Shown: positions 1 to 6,327, counted from the first letter of the stretch. The stretch: DNA of 6,430 bases from Planctomycetaceae bacterium (GCA_003445035.1 DLVV01000259.1:5841-12270); one strand, 5' to 3'. A program made the numbers and translations. The notes: generated from the letters alone by a model not told the origin.

Positions 1-138
1 GTGCTCGACATGCCCCGGCGCAGGATAGATCTGCTCGAACTCCTGTTGGGCGATCGCCACGATCCGAGCCGTTTCGTCAAAGACGACCGCACGGCTAGAC
101 GTGGTGCCCTGATCGAGAGCCAATACGTATTGCGACAT
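1..138 (-). CDS. glpK: Glycerol kinase GlpK, N-terminal fragment (cut by window edge)
   Basis: Glycerol kinase phosphorylates glycerol with ATP to give sn-glycerol 3-phosphate in the cytoplasm; it belongs to the FGGY sugar kinase family. Only the first 46 codons lie in the window. They start at the ATG whose complement is 136-138 and read open to base 1. The fragment contains [13 protein letters not shown] (residues 6-18), the phosphate-binding N-terminal strand and turn of the family, and [14 protein letters not shown] (residues 33-46), a stretch that is nearly invariant in GlpK. The family is about 500 residues long, so over 90% of the gene lies beyond the left edge. A GAGG sits 7 bases before the ATG and supports the start. 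The gene begins 44 bp after the sulfatase stop on the same strand, so cotranscription is possible. Whether the rest of the gene is intact cannot be seen. Confidence 0.93.
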   Translation of the reverse strand, partial: MSQYVLALDQGTTSSRAVVFDETARIVAIAQQEFEQIYPAPGHVEH

Positions 139-182
139 CCGCTCGCCTCGTCAACACGGCCTTTGGTTGGTTTCCGACCCGA

Positions 183-1580
183 CTACTTCACCCGCTTCCG
201 CCACTTCTGCCACTTGCTCCGTTGTTCATTCAGACGCTCGGTGAACCGGGAATCCTTCGCCAGGTTCTTCTCCTCTCGAGGGTCGGTCTTCAGGTCGTAC
301 AACTCCTCGACCACCGGATCCAGCGACGTGTAACGCACGTATTTCCAACGCACCCCCCGAACCCCCTCGGTCATCGGGATCCTGGGATGACGGAAGGGAT
401 GCTCGTAGAAAAACTCAGTCCGCCACGCCACCCGGCGACGCTGCAGCAGCGGCACCAGCGATCGTCCCTGGACCGTCGCCGGAACCGACAGTCCGGCCAA
501 TTCCAGAATTGTCGGAGCGATGTCGATGTTCAGCGCCGGTTCGGACACCCGACGTCCTGCCTCCTTTCGGGGCAACCGCGGATCACAGATCACCAGCGGC
601 AGTCGAATCGACTCCTCGTGCATGAACCACTTCCCCGCCAAACCGTGTTCACCCAGATAGAAACCGTTGTCGGAGGTGAAGATGATCACCGTGTTCTTGA
701 AGAGGCCCTTCTTCTTCAACAGATTCACCATCCGGCCGATCACGTCGTCCACCCCGGTCACCAGCCGGTAGTAGTCCTTGACCGATTTCTGGTACATCGC
801 CGGATCGGCGAACCGGATCTTCCACCTTCTTCGGGCTTCGGACTCCTGAAGGAACTTCGGCAATCGCGCGAAGTGGGCGGCTGTCGCGGTCGCGGCCGTG
901 GGCACATCGATGTCCGCGAAAAGCTGGTCGTAACGGTGATCGGACTGAAACGGCCAGGGATCGCCATCCTGGCAGTGCGCGGCCTTGGTGTAGTACTGCA
1001 ACAGAAACGGCTTGTCGTCGTCGCGTGTCTCGAGGAAATCGATCACCTGCTGACCGAGACGGTGAGTCAGGTGCGGCCCCTCCCCGGCCGGCTTCGGATA
1101 ATACCGACCCTGCCCGCTGAACCCCTGGAAGACGTCGTAGCGTTTGCGAGGCAGAGGCCCACCCAGCCCCCACTTGCCAACCATCGCCGTGTGGTAACCG
1201 GCCCGCCGCAACAGAACGGGAAACGCGTCCTGCCATTGCGACTCGGTCAGCGGCTGACGAAATCCCCGAACCCCGTGACGCATCGCGTACTGACCGGTCA
1301 GAAAACTGGCTCGGCTGGTGGCGCAAATGGAGGTCGTACAGAAGGTGTGGGTGAAGAGTGTTCCCCGAGCAGCCAGGCCGTCGATGTGAGGAGTTTTCAG
1401 TACAGGATTGCCCATGCATCCCAGCGCATCGAATCTCTGATCGTCGGTGATCACCAGGATGATGTTGGGACGCTCAGCCGCTCCCAGTCGAGCGAACCCT
1501 CCAGCCAACACAACCACCAGGCCGCAGACCACCAGGCGGCAGGCGGTCTCCACTTCGCTCGTCTGCCACCCCGATCTCAT
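183..1580 (-). CDS. Secreted type I sulfatase (formylglycine-dependent family)
   Basis: Member of the alkaline-phosphatase-like sulfatase superfamily that hydrolyses sulfate esters, usually of polysaccharides, outside the cytoplasm. The chosen ATG gives 465 residues. Residues 1 to about 35 look like a signal peptide: a hydrophobic run near residues 15-29, then a likely cleavage after LGAA. Metal-site and catalytic features follow: DD at 46-47, the nucleophile motif CATSRASFLTG at 86-96 (Cys86, Arg90), GKWGLG at 135-140 (Lys136), His202 in TKAAHCQDGD, SDNG at 303-306 (Asp304, Asn305), His312 and Lys317. The C-terminal ELYDLKTDPREEKNL fits the usual sulfatase end. The activation motif has Thr where CxPxR sulfatases have Pro, and Gly stands where GKWHLG sulfatases have His. 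The reading frame is open back to 1652 (TTG) and an ATG lies at 1595, but only the ATG at 1580 has a strong ribosome site. The substrate cannot be told from sequence, and no maturation enzyme is encoded nearby. Confidence 0.93.
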   Translation of the reverse strand: MRSGWQTSEVETACRLVVCGLVVVLAGGFARLGAAERPNIILVITDDQRFDALGCMGNPVLKTPHIDGLAARGTLFTHTFCTTSICATSRASFLTGQYAMRHGVRGFRQPLTESQWQDAFPVLLRRAGYHTAMVGKWGLGGPLPRKRYDVFQGFSGQGRYYPKPAGEGPHLTHRLGQQVIDFLETRDDDKPFLLQYYTKAAHCQDGDPWPFQSDHRYDQLFADIDVPTAATATAAHFARLPKFLQESEARRRWKIRFADPAMYQKSVKDYYRLVTGVDDVIGRMVNLLKKKGLFKNTVIIFTSDNGFYLGEHGLAGKWFMHEESIRLPLVICDPRLPRKEAGRRVSEPALNIDIAPTILELAGLSVPATVQGRSLVPLLQRRRVAWRTEFFYEHPFRHPRIPMTEGVRGVRWKYVRYTSLDPVVEELYDLKTDPREEKNLAKDSRFTERLNEQRSKWQKWRKRVK

Positions 1581-1586
1581 GCCCAA

Positions 1587-1593
1587 CCTCTCC
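1587..1593 (-). promoter_or_regulatory. Ribosome binding site deciding the sulfatase start
   Basis: On the minus strand the bases read GGAGAGG, 6 bases before the ATG at 1580. The alternative ATG at 1595 and the TTG at 1652 have no comparable purine-rich site. This fixes the start so that the protein opens directly into a signal peptide. Confidence 0.7.
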
Positions 1594-1674
1594 ATCGCCC
1601 GGATCTTACTTTCAACCGGCGACACCTTGTCCCATTCCTCCAAGATTGTCAATCAGCGGTCTTCCTGTCACCGC

Positions 1675-1703
1675 TTTACCTGCCTCGGGCCAGATCGTAT
1701 TCT
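1675..1703 (+). promoter_or_regulatory. Candidate sigma70-like promoter for the GNAT gene
   Basis: TTTACC at 1675-1680 and TATTCT at 1698-1703 are separated by exactly 17 bases. Each hexamer matches the consensus at four of six positions. Initiation near 1710 would leave a leader of about 35 bases that includes the ribosome site at 1731-1736. Such matches are common by chance, so this is a weak call. Confidence 0.25.
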
Positions 1704-1730
1704 CCTCTGGCTCCAACCGTCGCCATCGGC

Positions 1731-1736
1731 AGAGGA
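1731..1736 (+). promoter_or_regulatory. Ribosome binding site deciding the GTG start of the GNAT gene
   Basis: AGAGGA lies 7 bases before the GTG at 1744. The frame is open far upstream (to 1447), but that part overlaps the sulfatase signal-peptide region on the other strand and has no acetyltransferase character. This site marks the true start. Confidence 0.65.
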
Positions 1737-1743
1737 AACCGGC

Positions 1744-2217
1744 GTGTCCTGCACTATCGAAACCGCAAGCGATCGAGACTACCTGCACGTTGCGGCGTTG
1801 GACCGCATCGCGTGGCCCATCGCACCGGACCTGTTCATTCCCGACGGCGAGCACATCTGGAGAATCTGGTGTGACATGGCCACGCTGCTGGTTGCACGAC
1901 GCCCAGGCGGTTCTGATTCGCTGTCCGAATCCGGCGACATCGCCGGGGCGCTGGTGATGTTTCCGACCAATGCCTCCGAACTCTGCCTGCACAAGATCAT
2001 GGTGCACCCGGAGTGTCGGGGATCCGGCATCGGTACACAGTTGATGCAGGCCGGCCTGGCCCAGGCCAACACTCCGGTGCTGCTGACCGTCGACCCATCC
2101 AACAACGCCGCGGTGGCCCTCTACCAGAACTTCGGCTTCGACGTCCGCGAGCGGATCGACGGCTACTACCGTCCTCACGAGCACCGTCTGATCATGGTCC
2201 ATCCTGGACCGAGTTGA
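1744..2217 (+). CDS. GNAT-family N-acetyltransferase (RimI-like)
   Basis: Probable acetyl-CoA-dependent N-acetyltransferase of 157 residues, the usual size of a single GNAT domain. The acetyl-CoA pyrophosphate loop is visible as VHPECRGSGIGTQLM (residues 87-101; R92-G-x-G-x-G), preceded by the beta-4 strand LCLHKIM (80-86). The second half has LLTVDPSNNAAVALYQNFGF (113-132), the conserved end of the fold seen in RimI-type enzymes, with a Tyr at 127 in the position often used as general acid. The N-terminal third is less conserved and would set the substrate, which cannot be predicted; RimI-like motifs do not prove ribosomal-protein acetylation. The GTG start is chosen from the AGAGGA site before it and the domain boundary. 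It is the only plus-strand gene here. It diverges from the sulfatase gene and overlaps the end of plsY by 26 bp. No terminator separates the two convergent genes. Confidence 0.87.
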   Translation: MSCTIETASDRDYLHVAALDRIAWPIAPDLFIPDGEHIWRIWCDMATLLVARRPGGSDSLSESGDIAGALVMFPTNASELCLHKIMVHPECRGSGIGTQLMQAGLAQANTPVLLTVDPSNNAAVALYQNFGFDVRERIDGYYRPHEHRLIMVHPGPS

Positions 2218-2932
2218 CCTCGCCGCTCGAATCATCTCCAGCCGAAAACGCGTCTCGCAACTCGGGGTCGTCGGCAACCGGTTGACCCACCGAGGGCTCT
2301 TCGCCGCGGACGATCCGGCCAATGTTGCTCCGGTGCCGATAGATGATCAGGAGCGGCACCGCCAGCGTGAACGCGGACAGGCTCCATTGCGGACTCCAAT
2401 CACCCGCCCGCACCATCAACGTGGTCTGCACAACCCCGAACGCCAGCGCTCCCAACAGAGAACCCAGGCTGCCGAGGCGACTGGTTGCCAGCGTCAACAC
2501 GTAGATCCCCACGGCAGCCAACGTTCCCCAGGGACTGAGCAGCACAACGACCCCCAAGGCAGTCGCCACCCCCTTGCCACCTCGTAGCCCGATCCAACAG
2601 GGAAACATGTGGCCCAGGATCGCCATCACACCGACCAGCACCTGGCCGTGCACGACCATCACACTGTCCGGGCCGACCGGCTCGACCCACCGGCTCATCG
2701 TTGCCGACACCGCCCAGACCGGTCCCAGCCCCTTCAACGCATCCGGGACCAGCACGGCCACCCCCCATCTCAGGCCCAGCACACGTGCCACGTTTGTGGC
2801 TCCGATGTTGCCACTGCCTTCAGAGCGAATGTCGATCCCACCAACCACTCGACCGATGATGTAACCGAACGGAATTCCACCTACCAGGTAGGCCACCGCA
2901 CATGCAATCACCAGGTAGACGGACGTGGTCAT
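2192..2932 (-). CDS. plsY: Acyl-phosphate:glycerol-3-phosphate acyltransferase PlsY
   Basis: Integral membrane enzyme that transfers an acyl group from acyl phosphate to position 1 of glycerol 3-phosphate, giving lysophosphatidate, the first step of phospholipid synthesis in most bacteria. With the ATG at 2932 it has 246 residues. The three PlsY signature loops are present: GSGNIGATNVAR (39-50), GHMFPCWIGLRGGKGVAT (107-124) and YRHRSNIGRIVRGEE (198-212). Hydrophobic segments near 5-27, 54-77, 93-108, 124-150, 155-175 and 182-197 fit a polytopic protein. After the last signature comes a hydrophilic, mostly acidic tail of about 34 residues, longer than in many PlsY proteins. In-frame ATGs at 2941 and 2986 are alternatives. 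None has a strong ribosome site; 2932 has a weak GAGA and places the first membrane helix at the N-terminus as usual. waaF ends 75 bp upstream on the same strand. The 3' end overlaps the convergent GNAT gene. Confidence 0.92.
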   Translation of the reverse strand: MTTSVYLVIACAVAYLVGGIPFGYIIGRVVGGIDIRSEGSGNIGATNVARVLGLRWGVAVLVPDALKGLGPVWAVSATMSRWVEPVGPDSVMVVHGQVLVGVMAILGHMFPCWIGLRGGKGVATALGVVVLLSPWGTLAAVGIYVLTLATSRLGSLGSLLGALAFGVVQTTLMVRAGDWSPQWSLSAFTLAVPLLIIYRHRSNIGRIVRGEEPSVGQPVADDPELRDAFSAGDDSSGEVNSVQDGP

Positions 2933-3007
2933 CGGTCTCATGCCGAAGTGGAACAAATCCGGCCACCGGACATGGGCCGCCAGCATCCCAGCACTGACGA
3001 GTTAGAC

Positions 3008-4120
3008 TCAATTCGGAGAGGAAAGTCGAGCCATGGCCACGTTTTCGTGGGCAGATCGATCGTCGTGATCGTCCAACATTCGACTTTCGCTCAATTGCTG
3101 CTGCATCAGCGTTTGCAGTTCTCCGAAAACTCGGTCGGCCGACAGATCGGTCATACAACGATGGTGTCCCAACGGACAGATTCGCTGTTGGCACGGTCCA
3201 CATTCAACATCCAGTTGCACGTGAAGCTCTCGCTCATAGCCGGTCTCACTCCAGGCGACATGTGTCGGTCCGAACAATGTCACCACCGGCACGCCGAAAG
3301 GGGCCGCGAAGTGCCTGGGCCCCGAATCAGTACTGACCAGAGCCGTGGCGTGTCGGATCACCGCCTTGGTCAGTCCCAGGCTCGAAGCCTCGTCGGACAG
3401 CGACACCACGCGTGGATCGCCCGCCCACTCGGAGATCTCTCGAGCCTCCTCCCGCTCTGACGGACCGCAGACCACCACGACCGACTGGTCGGTCGTGTTC
3501 ACAATCCGCCTGGCCAGTTCGCCAAACGACTGGCTGGGCCAGTGCTTGGCCGCACCAAAAGCCCCACCGGGATTGATGCAGATGTAAGGACGTGGTCCCA
3601 GCACGTCGCTTCGCCGGGCACGAATCTCACGCCAGCACGCCTCGTCACTCGCCGAAGTTGCCAGGTGCATCCTGTGATCAGCCGACCGACAGTCCAATTG
3701 CGAGGCGAGCTCCAGGTAATCGTCGAGAACCGGATGCGGCACTCCGCCGGATGTCACTTGAACCGGATCGGTCAACAACCACCGTCGCGCATCGCGGGCG
3801 AAACCGATCCGGCGGGTGGCCCCCGACAACCAGGCCATCCAGCCCGACCTCAACGAGTTGGGAAACAGCACTGCCACATCGAATCGTTCGCGTCGCAACC
3901 GCCGGGCCAGCCTCCAGCCCGACGCTTCGCGCGTCTTGTCACGAAGGTTCCACTCGATCACCCGATCGACCAGCCCGGTCCCCTCGAGCACGTCAGCGAC
4001 GTACGGTCGCAACACCGCCACCACCTCTCCGTCAGGCCATCGATGACGGATCGCCGCCAGGGCCGGCGTAGCCATCACGACATCACCGATCCAGTTGGGA
4101 AGAAACACGGCGATCTTCAT
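3008..4120 (-). CDS. waaF: ADP-heptose:LPS heptosyltransferase, GT9 family (WaaF-like)
   Basis: Cytoplasmic-face glycosyltransferase of family GT9 that adds L-glycero-D-manno-heptose from ADP-heptose to the inner core of lipopolysaccharide. It has 370 residues, slightly longer than E. coli WaaF (about 350). The N-terminal LPNWIGDVVMATPAL (7-21) carries the expected catalytic Asp13. The nucleotide-sugar half shows NPGGAFGAAKHWP (183-195; Lys192) and STDSGPRHFAAPFGVP (263-278), followed by TLFGPT. A Cys-rich segment has Cys at 307, 310, 315 and 322 around ICPLGHHRCM, a pattern common in heptosyltransferase II. The last 25 residues or so are hydrophilic and unconserved. The WaaF rather than WaaC or WaaQ assignment rests on these motifs and is moderately sure; the GT9 assignment is firm. 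It starts 38 bp after the hldE stop, which makes the ADP-heptose, so the two are probably cotranscribed. A GGGGA 4 bases before the ATG may be the ribosome site. Confidence 0.88.
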   Translation of the reverse strand: MKIAVFLPNWIGDVVMATPALAAIRHRWPDGEVVAVLRPYVADVLEGTGLVDRVIEWNLRDKTREASGWRLARRLRRERFDVAVLFPNSLRSGWMAWLSGATRRIGFARDARRWLLTDPVQVTSGGVPHPVLDDYLELASQLDCRSADHRMHLATSASDEACWREIRARRSDVLGPRPYICINPGGAFGAAKHWPSQSFGELARRIVNTTDQSVVVVCGPSEREEAREISEWAGDPRVVSLSDEASSLGLTKAVIRHATALVSTDSGPRHFAAPFGVPVVTLFGPTHVAWSETGYERELHVQLDVECGPCQQRICPLGHHRCMTDLSADRVFGELQTLMQQQLSESRMLDDHDDRSAHENVAMARLSSPN

Positions 4121-4158
4121 GCCATCCCCACACAGAGTGTTCGATGATGCCGACGCCG

Positions 4159-5676
4159 TTACCCAGCCTTCTGCCAGGTCCCTGACTCGGCCGCACGGAT
4201 TCGGGCCAGGATCTCGGTCGTCGACAGTCCCGGCACCAGGCCCAGCGGTTTGACATCACCGCCATAAGAAGTGACCAGTTCGCCACCGACGATGTCCTTG
4301 ACCTCGTAGGTCCCGCCCTTGACCAGCACGTCCGGGCGAAGTGTCTCGATGAGAGCTTCGGGGGTCGCTTCGTCGAAGATCACCACGAAATCGACCACTT
4401 CCAAGGCGGCCAGCATTGCCGCTCGCTGGTCCTGCGGGATGATCGGTCGTCCCGGAGCCTTCTCGAGCCCCCGCACGCTCCGATCACTGTTGACCGCGAC
4501 CACCAGGCAATCGCCCTCGGCCGCAGCCTGCTCAAGACACGCCAGGTGGCCGGCATGCAACAGGTCAAAGCAACCGTTGGTCAACACCACTCTCTGGCCC
4601 GATTCACGTCGAGCCGACAACACTTCGGCCAACGTCTCGCGATCACGGATCTTTTCCCGAGCCGACCGTGGCCCTCCCAGCAGATCCGCGATCATCTCAC
4701 CACGGGTCACCGTGACCACGCCGATCTGTTCGACTTCCAGCCCTCCGGACGTGTTGGCCAGCCGGGCCATCGTCTCGGGATCACAACCGGCCGCAGCCGA
4801 CAGGCCGATCGTGGCCAGGACCATGTCTCCCGCACCGGTGATGTCATAAACCTCCCGTCGACGAGTCGGCACGTGGCACGTCTCGTCGCCGGCTGTCGCC
4901 AGGGCGATCCCGTCGCTGTCCAGGGTGACAAAGGCGATGTCGAGATCCAGGGTTTCACACAGTTCCCCGGCGGCGGCCAGACCATCCTCGATCGTCTCGA
5001 TCACTCGACCCGTCGCACGAGACGTCTCGGTGCGATTGGGAGTGACCGCCGTTGCCCCCCGGTAAAGCCGGTAATCGGTGGTCGAGGCGGGATCGACAAT
5101 CACGGGAATCCCCGCCTCACGACCGGCCGAGATCACAGCGGCCAGCAACCCGGGCGTGCAGACGCCTTTGGCGTAGTCGGAGACCAGGACCGCGTCGACC
5201 GGCCGCTCGTCTCCTGAAATCATCCGCTCCACCGCCTCGATCAGTTCCTCGGCGATCGGACCGTGCAATGGCTCACGCGATTCGCGGTCGACCCGCAGGA
5301 CCTGGTGAGGGTGCCGATGTTGAGCCCGACCGATCACCCGGGTCTTGACAGTCGTCGGACGCGATTCGTCGGTCATCACCAGGTCGCTGCTGACGCCCGA
5401 GCGGGACAACTGGTGCCGCATCTCGCGACCATCCTCGTCGTCTCCGACGACACCGGCCATCACCACCTCGGCCTCCAGGCCCCGCAGCATGTTCGCCACG
5501 TTGGCCGCCCCGCCCAGCCTGCACTCACGACGATCCTCCCGCAGGAGCATCACCGGAGCTTCCTGGCTGATCCGCTCGGCGTCCGCCCAGGTGTAGCGGT
5601 CAAGCACCAAGTCGCCCACGACCAACAGCCGCGGATGACCGGCCCCCCGGAGAATCTCGACCAACTCGTACGACAT
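4159..5676 (-). CDS. hldE: Bifunctional heptose-7-phosphate kinase / heptose-1-phosphate adenylyltransferase HldE
   Basis: Cytoplasmic enzyme of ADP-heptose synthesis. The N-terminal ribokinase-like domain (about 1-335) phosphorylates D-glycero-beta-D-manno-heptose 7-phosphate at C1; the C-terminal nucleotidyltransferase domain (about 360-500) makes the ADP-sugar. The length of 505 residues is a little more than E. coli HldE (477). Kinase features: VVGDLVLDRY (19-28), GGAANVA (55-61), SDYAKG (166-171) and DITGAGD (278-284), whose last Asp is the expected catalytic base. Adenylyltransferase features: TNGCFDLLHAGHL (366-378) with the HxGH signature, NSDRSVRGL (396-404), KGGTYEVKDIVGGE (453-466) and GLSTTEIL (483-490). 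Both domains look complete. A His-rich loop (QHRHPHQ, 119-125) precedes LRVDRES and has no counterpart in E. coli HldE. The HldD epimerase and GmhA/GmhB are not in the window. The ATG start is the natural family start, though its ribosome site is weak. It lies 72 bp after nrdR and 38 bp before waaF. Confidence 0.95.
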   Translation of the reverse strand: MSYELVEILRGAGHPRLLVVGDLVLDRYTWADAERISQEAPVMLLREDRRECRLGGAANVANMLRGLEAEVVMAGVVGDDEDGREMRHQLSRSGVSSDLVMTDESRPTTVKTRVIGRAQHRHPHQVLRVDRESREPLHGPIAEELIEAVERMISGDERPVDAVLVSDYAKGVCTPGLLAAVISAGREAGIPVIVDPASTTDYRLYRGATAVTPNRTETSRATGRVIETIEDGLAAAGELCETLDLDIAFVTLDSDGIALATAGDETCHVPTRRREVYDITGAGDMVLATIGLSAAAGCDPETMARLANTSGGLEVEQIGVVTVTRGEMIADLLGGPRSAREKIRDRETLAEVLSARRESGQRVVLTNGCFDLLHAGHLACLEQAAAEGDCLVVAVNSDRSVRGLEKAPGRPIIPQDQRAAMLAALEVVDFVVIFDEATPEALIETLRPDVLVKGGTYEVKDIVGGELVTSYGGDVKPLGLVPGLSTTEILARIRAAESGTWQKAG

Positions 5677-5748
5677 GGCCGGGGATCATCCCGATCCACA
5701 TGCTACGAGTCAATGTCTCTTGGCGGCGTCTCCACAGAAGGCCATCGC

Positions 5749-6210
5749 CTAATCGCGATCCACGTCCCGGAGCATCGGCTCGAGTTCCTCGACAAAGTCG
5801 TTGACGTCCTTGAATTCGCGGTACACCGAGGCAAACCGCACGAACGCCACCTGGTCGACATCGCGCAACCGACCGAACACCAGTTCGCCGATATCGCGAG
5901 AAGGAATCTCTCGATCAAACCCCTGGTAGACCTCCTGCTCAACCGAGTTGATGATCCCCTCGATCTGCTCGTCGCTGACCGGACGCTTGTAACAGGCTTT
6001 CTCCAGCCCGACGCGGATCCGTTCACGGTCGAACGGCACCCGCGAACCGTCCTTCTTGATCACCCGCAGTGGCGATTCCTCGATCTTCTCGTAGGTCGTG
6101 AATCGCCGTTTGCAGCCCAGGCACTCTCGGCGACGACGGATCGCGTGAGGCTGACTGGCGCGAGAGTCGACAACCTTGGTCTCATCAAATCGACAGAACG
6201 GGCACTGCAT
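5749..6210 (-). CDS. nrdR: Transcriptional repressor NrdR
   Basis: NrdR is a nucleotide-sensing repressor that binds NrdR boxes upstream of ribonucleotide reductase genes and couples their transcription to the dATP/ATP ratio. The product has 153 residues, typical for the family. A zinc ribbon is formed by Cys3, Cys6, Cys30 and Cys33 ([17 protein letters not shown], then [17 protein letters not shown]). An ATP-cone domain follows, from [16 protein letters not shown] (50-65) to about residue 138, with [19 protein letters not shown] and [16 protein letters not shown] matching family consensus closely. The frame is open to a GTG at 6234, but the family begins at MQCPFC, so the ATG at 6210 is chosen; a short GGAA precedes it. 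No ribonucleotide reductase gene is in the window, so its targets lie elsewhere. It may be the first gene of the unit leading into hldE, 72 bp downstream. Confidence 0.96.
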   Translation of the reverse strand: MQCPFCRFDETKVVDSRASQPHAIRRRRECLGCKRRFTTYEKIEESPLRVIKKDGSRVPFDRERIRVGLEKACYKRPVSDEQIEGIINSVEQEVYQGFDREIPSRDIGELVFGRLRDVDQVAFVRFASVYREFKDVNDFVEELEPMLRDVDRD

Positions 6211-6327
6211 CGTTCCGCGACTCCCGAGAAACACGTGGCAGGATCATCACCGCCCAACGTGCCGATTACGGTATCCGAGTGAAGCAGATCTGAGAAGACC
6301 AGTTGCCGAAACGTCGGCCGTCGGCGA
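6211..6327. other. 117 bp intergenic gap upstream of nrdR
   Basis: This gap between the acidic-tail gene and nrdR should hold the nrdR leader and possibly a promoter. I looked for a -35/-10 pair, a terminator hairpin with a T run, and an NrdR-box-like dyad. I found none that is convincing. A short direct repeat of GTCGGC occurs at 6315-6325. Confidence 0.4.

Larger units (their letters stand above)
1581..1743. promoter_or_regulatory. Divergent intergenic region between sulfatase and GNAT genes, with two dyads
   Basis: This 163 bp gap separates two genes transcribed away from each other, so promoters for both should lie here. Two dyads stand side by side: GATTG-T-CAATC at 1644-1654 and AGCGGT-N9-ACCGCT at 1655-1675. 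The minus strand reads a perfect TTGACA at 1652-1647, but nothing close to TATAAT lies 16-18 bases downstream. On the plus strand TTTACC (1675-1680), a 17-base spacer and TATTCT (1698-1703) make a weak sigma70-like pair, 4/6 matches each, about 40 bases before the GNAT start. The second dyad touches this -35 box, as an operator might. These are visual matches only, and planctomycete promoters are not well defined by this consensus. Confidence 0.35.

Noticed and set aside
1581..1652. N-terminal extension of the sulfatase to the TTG at 1652
   Set aside because: It would bury the signal peptide behind 24 charged residues. The strong GGAGAGG site points to the ATG at 1580.
1646..1669. Plus-strand TTGTCA at 1646-1651 as a -35 box for the GNAT gene
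   Set aside because: No -10-like hexamer lies 16-18 bases downstream; the sequence there is CACCGC and its neighbours.
1447..1743. N-terminal extension of the GNAT frame upstream of 1744
   Set aside because: The extra 99 codons are antisense to the sulfatase start and through the intergenic gap. The GNAT domain and a good ribosome site both begin at the GTG at 1744.
222..1874. Plus-strand open frame of 550 codons across the sulfatase gene
   Set aside because: It is the antisense shadow of a clearly recognisable sulfatase. The translation is rich in Arg, His, Pro and Gln with no domain, as expected opposite a GC-rich gene.
2609..3460. Plus-strand open frame of 283 codons across plsY and waaF
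   Set aside because: His/Arg/Gln-rich antisense translation with no motif; both opposite genes have full family signatures.
4121..4158. Terminator or regulatory element between hldE and waaF
   Set aside because: The gap is 38 bp with no stem and T run; it fits a simple operon spacer.
5682..5692. Inverted repeat GGGAT-C-ATCCC just before the hldE start, possibly a translation-control hairpin
   Set aside because: Only one base separates the arms, so it cannot form an RNA hairpin of useful size. As a DNA dyad it is short and within chance expectation.
5263..6282. Plus-strand open frame of 339 codons across the start of hldE and all of nrdR
   Set aside because: It covers two confidently identified minus-strand genes and their gap, and shows no recognisable fold or ribosome site.
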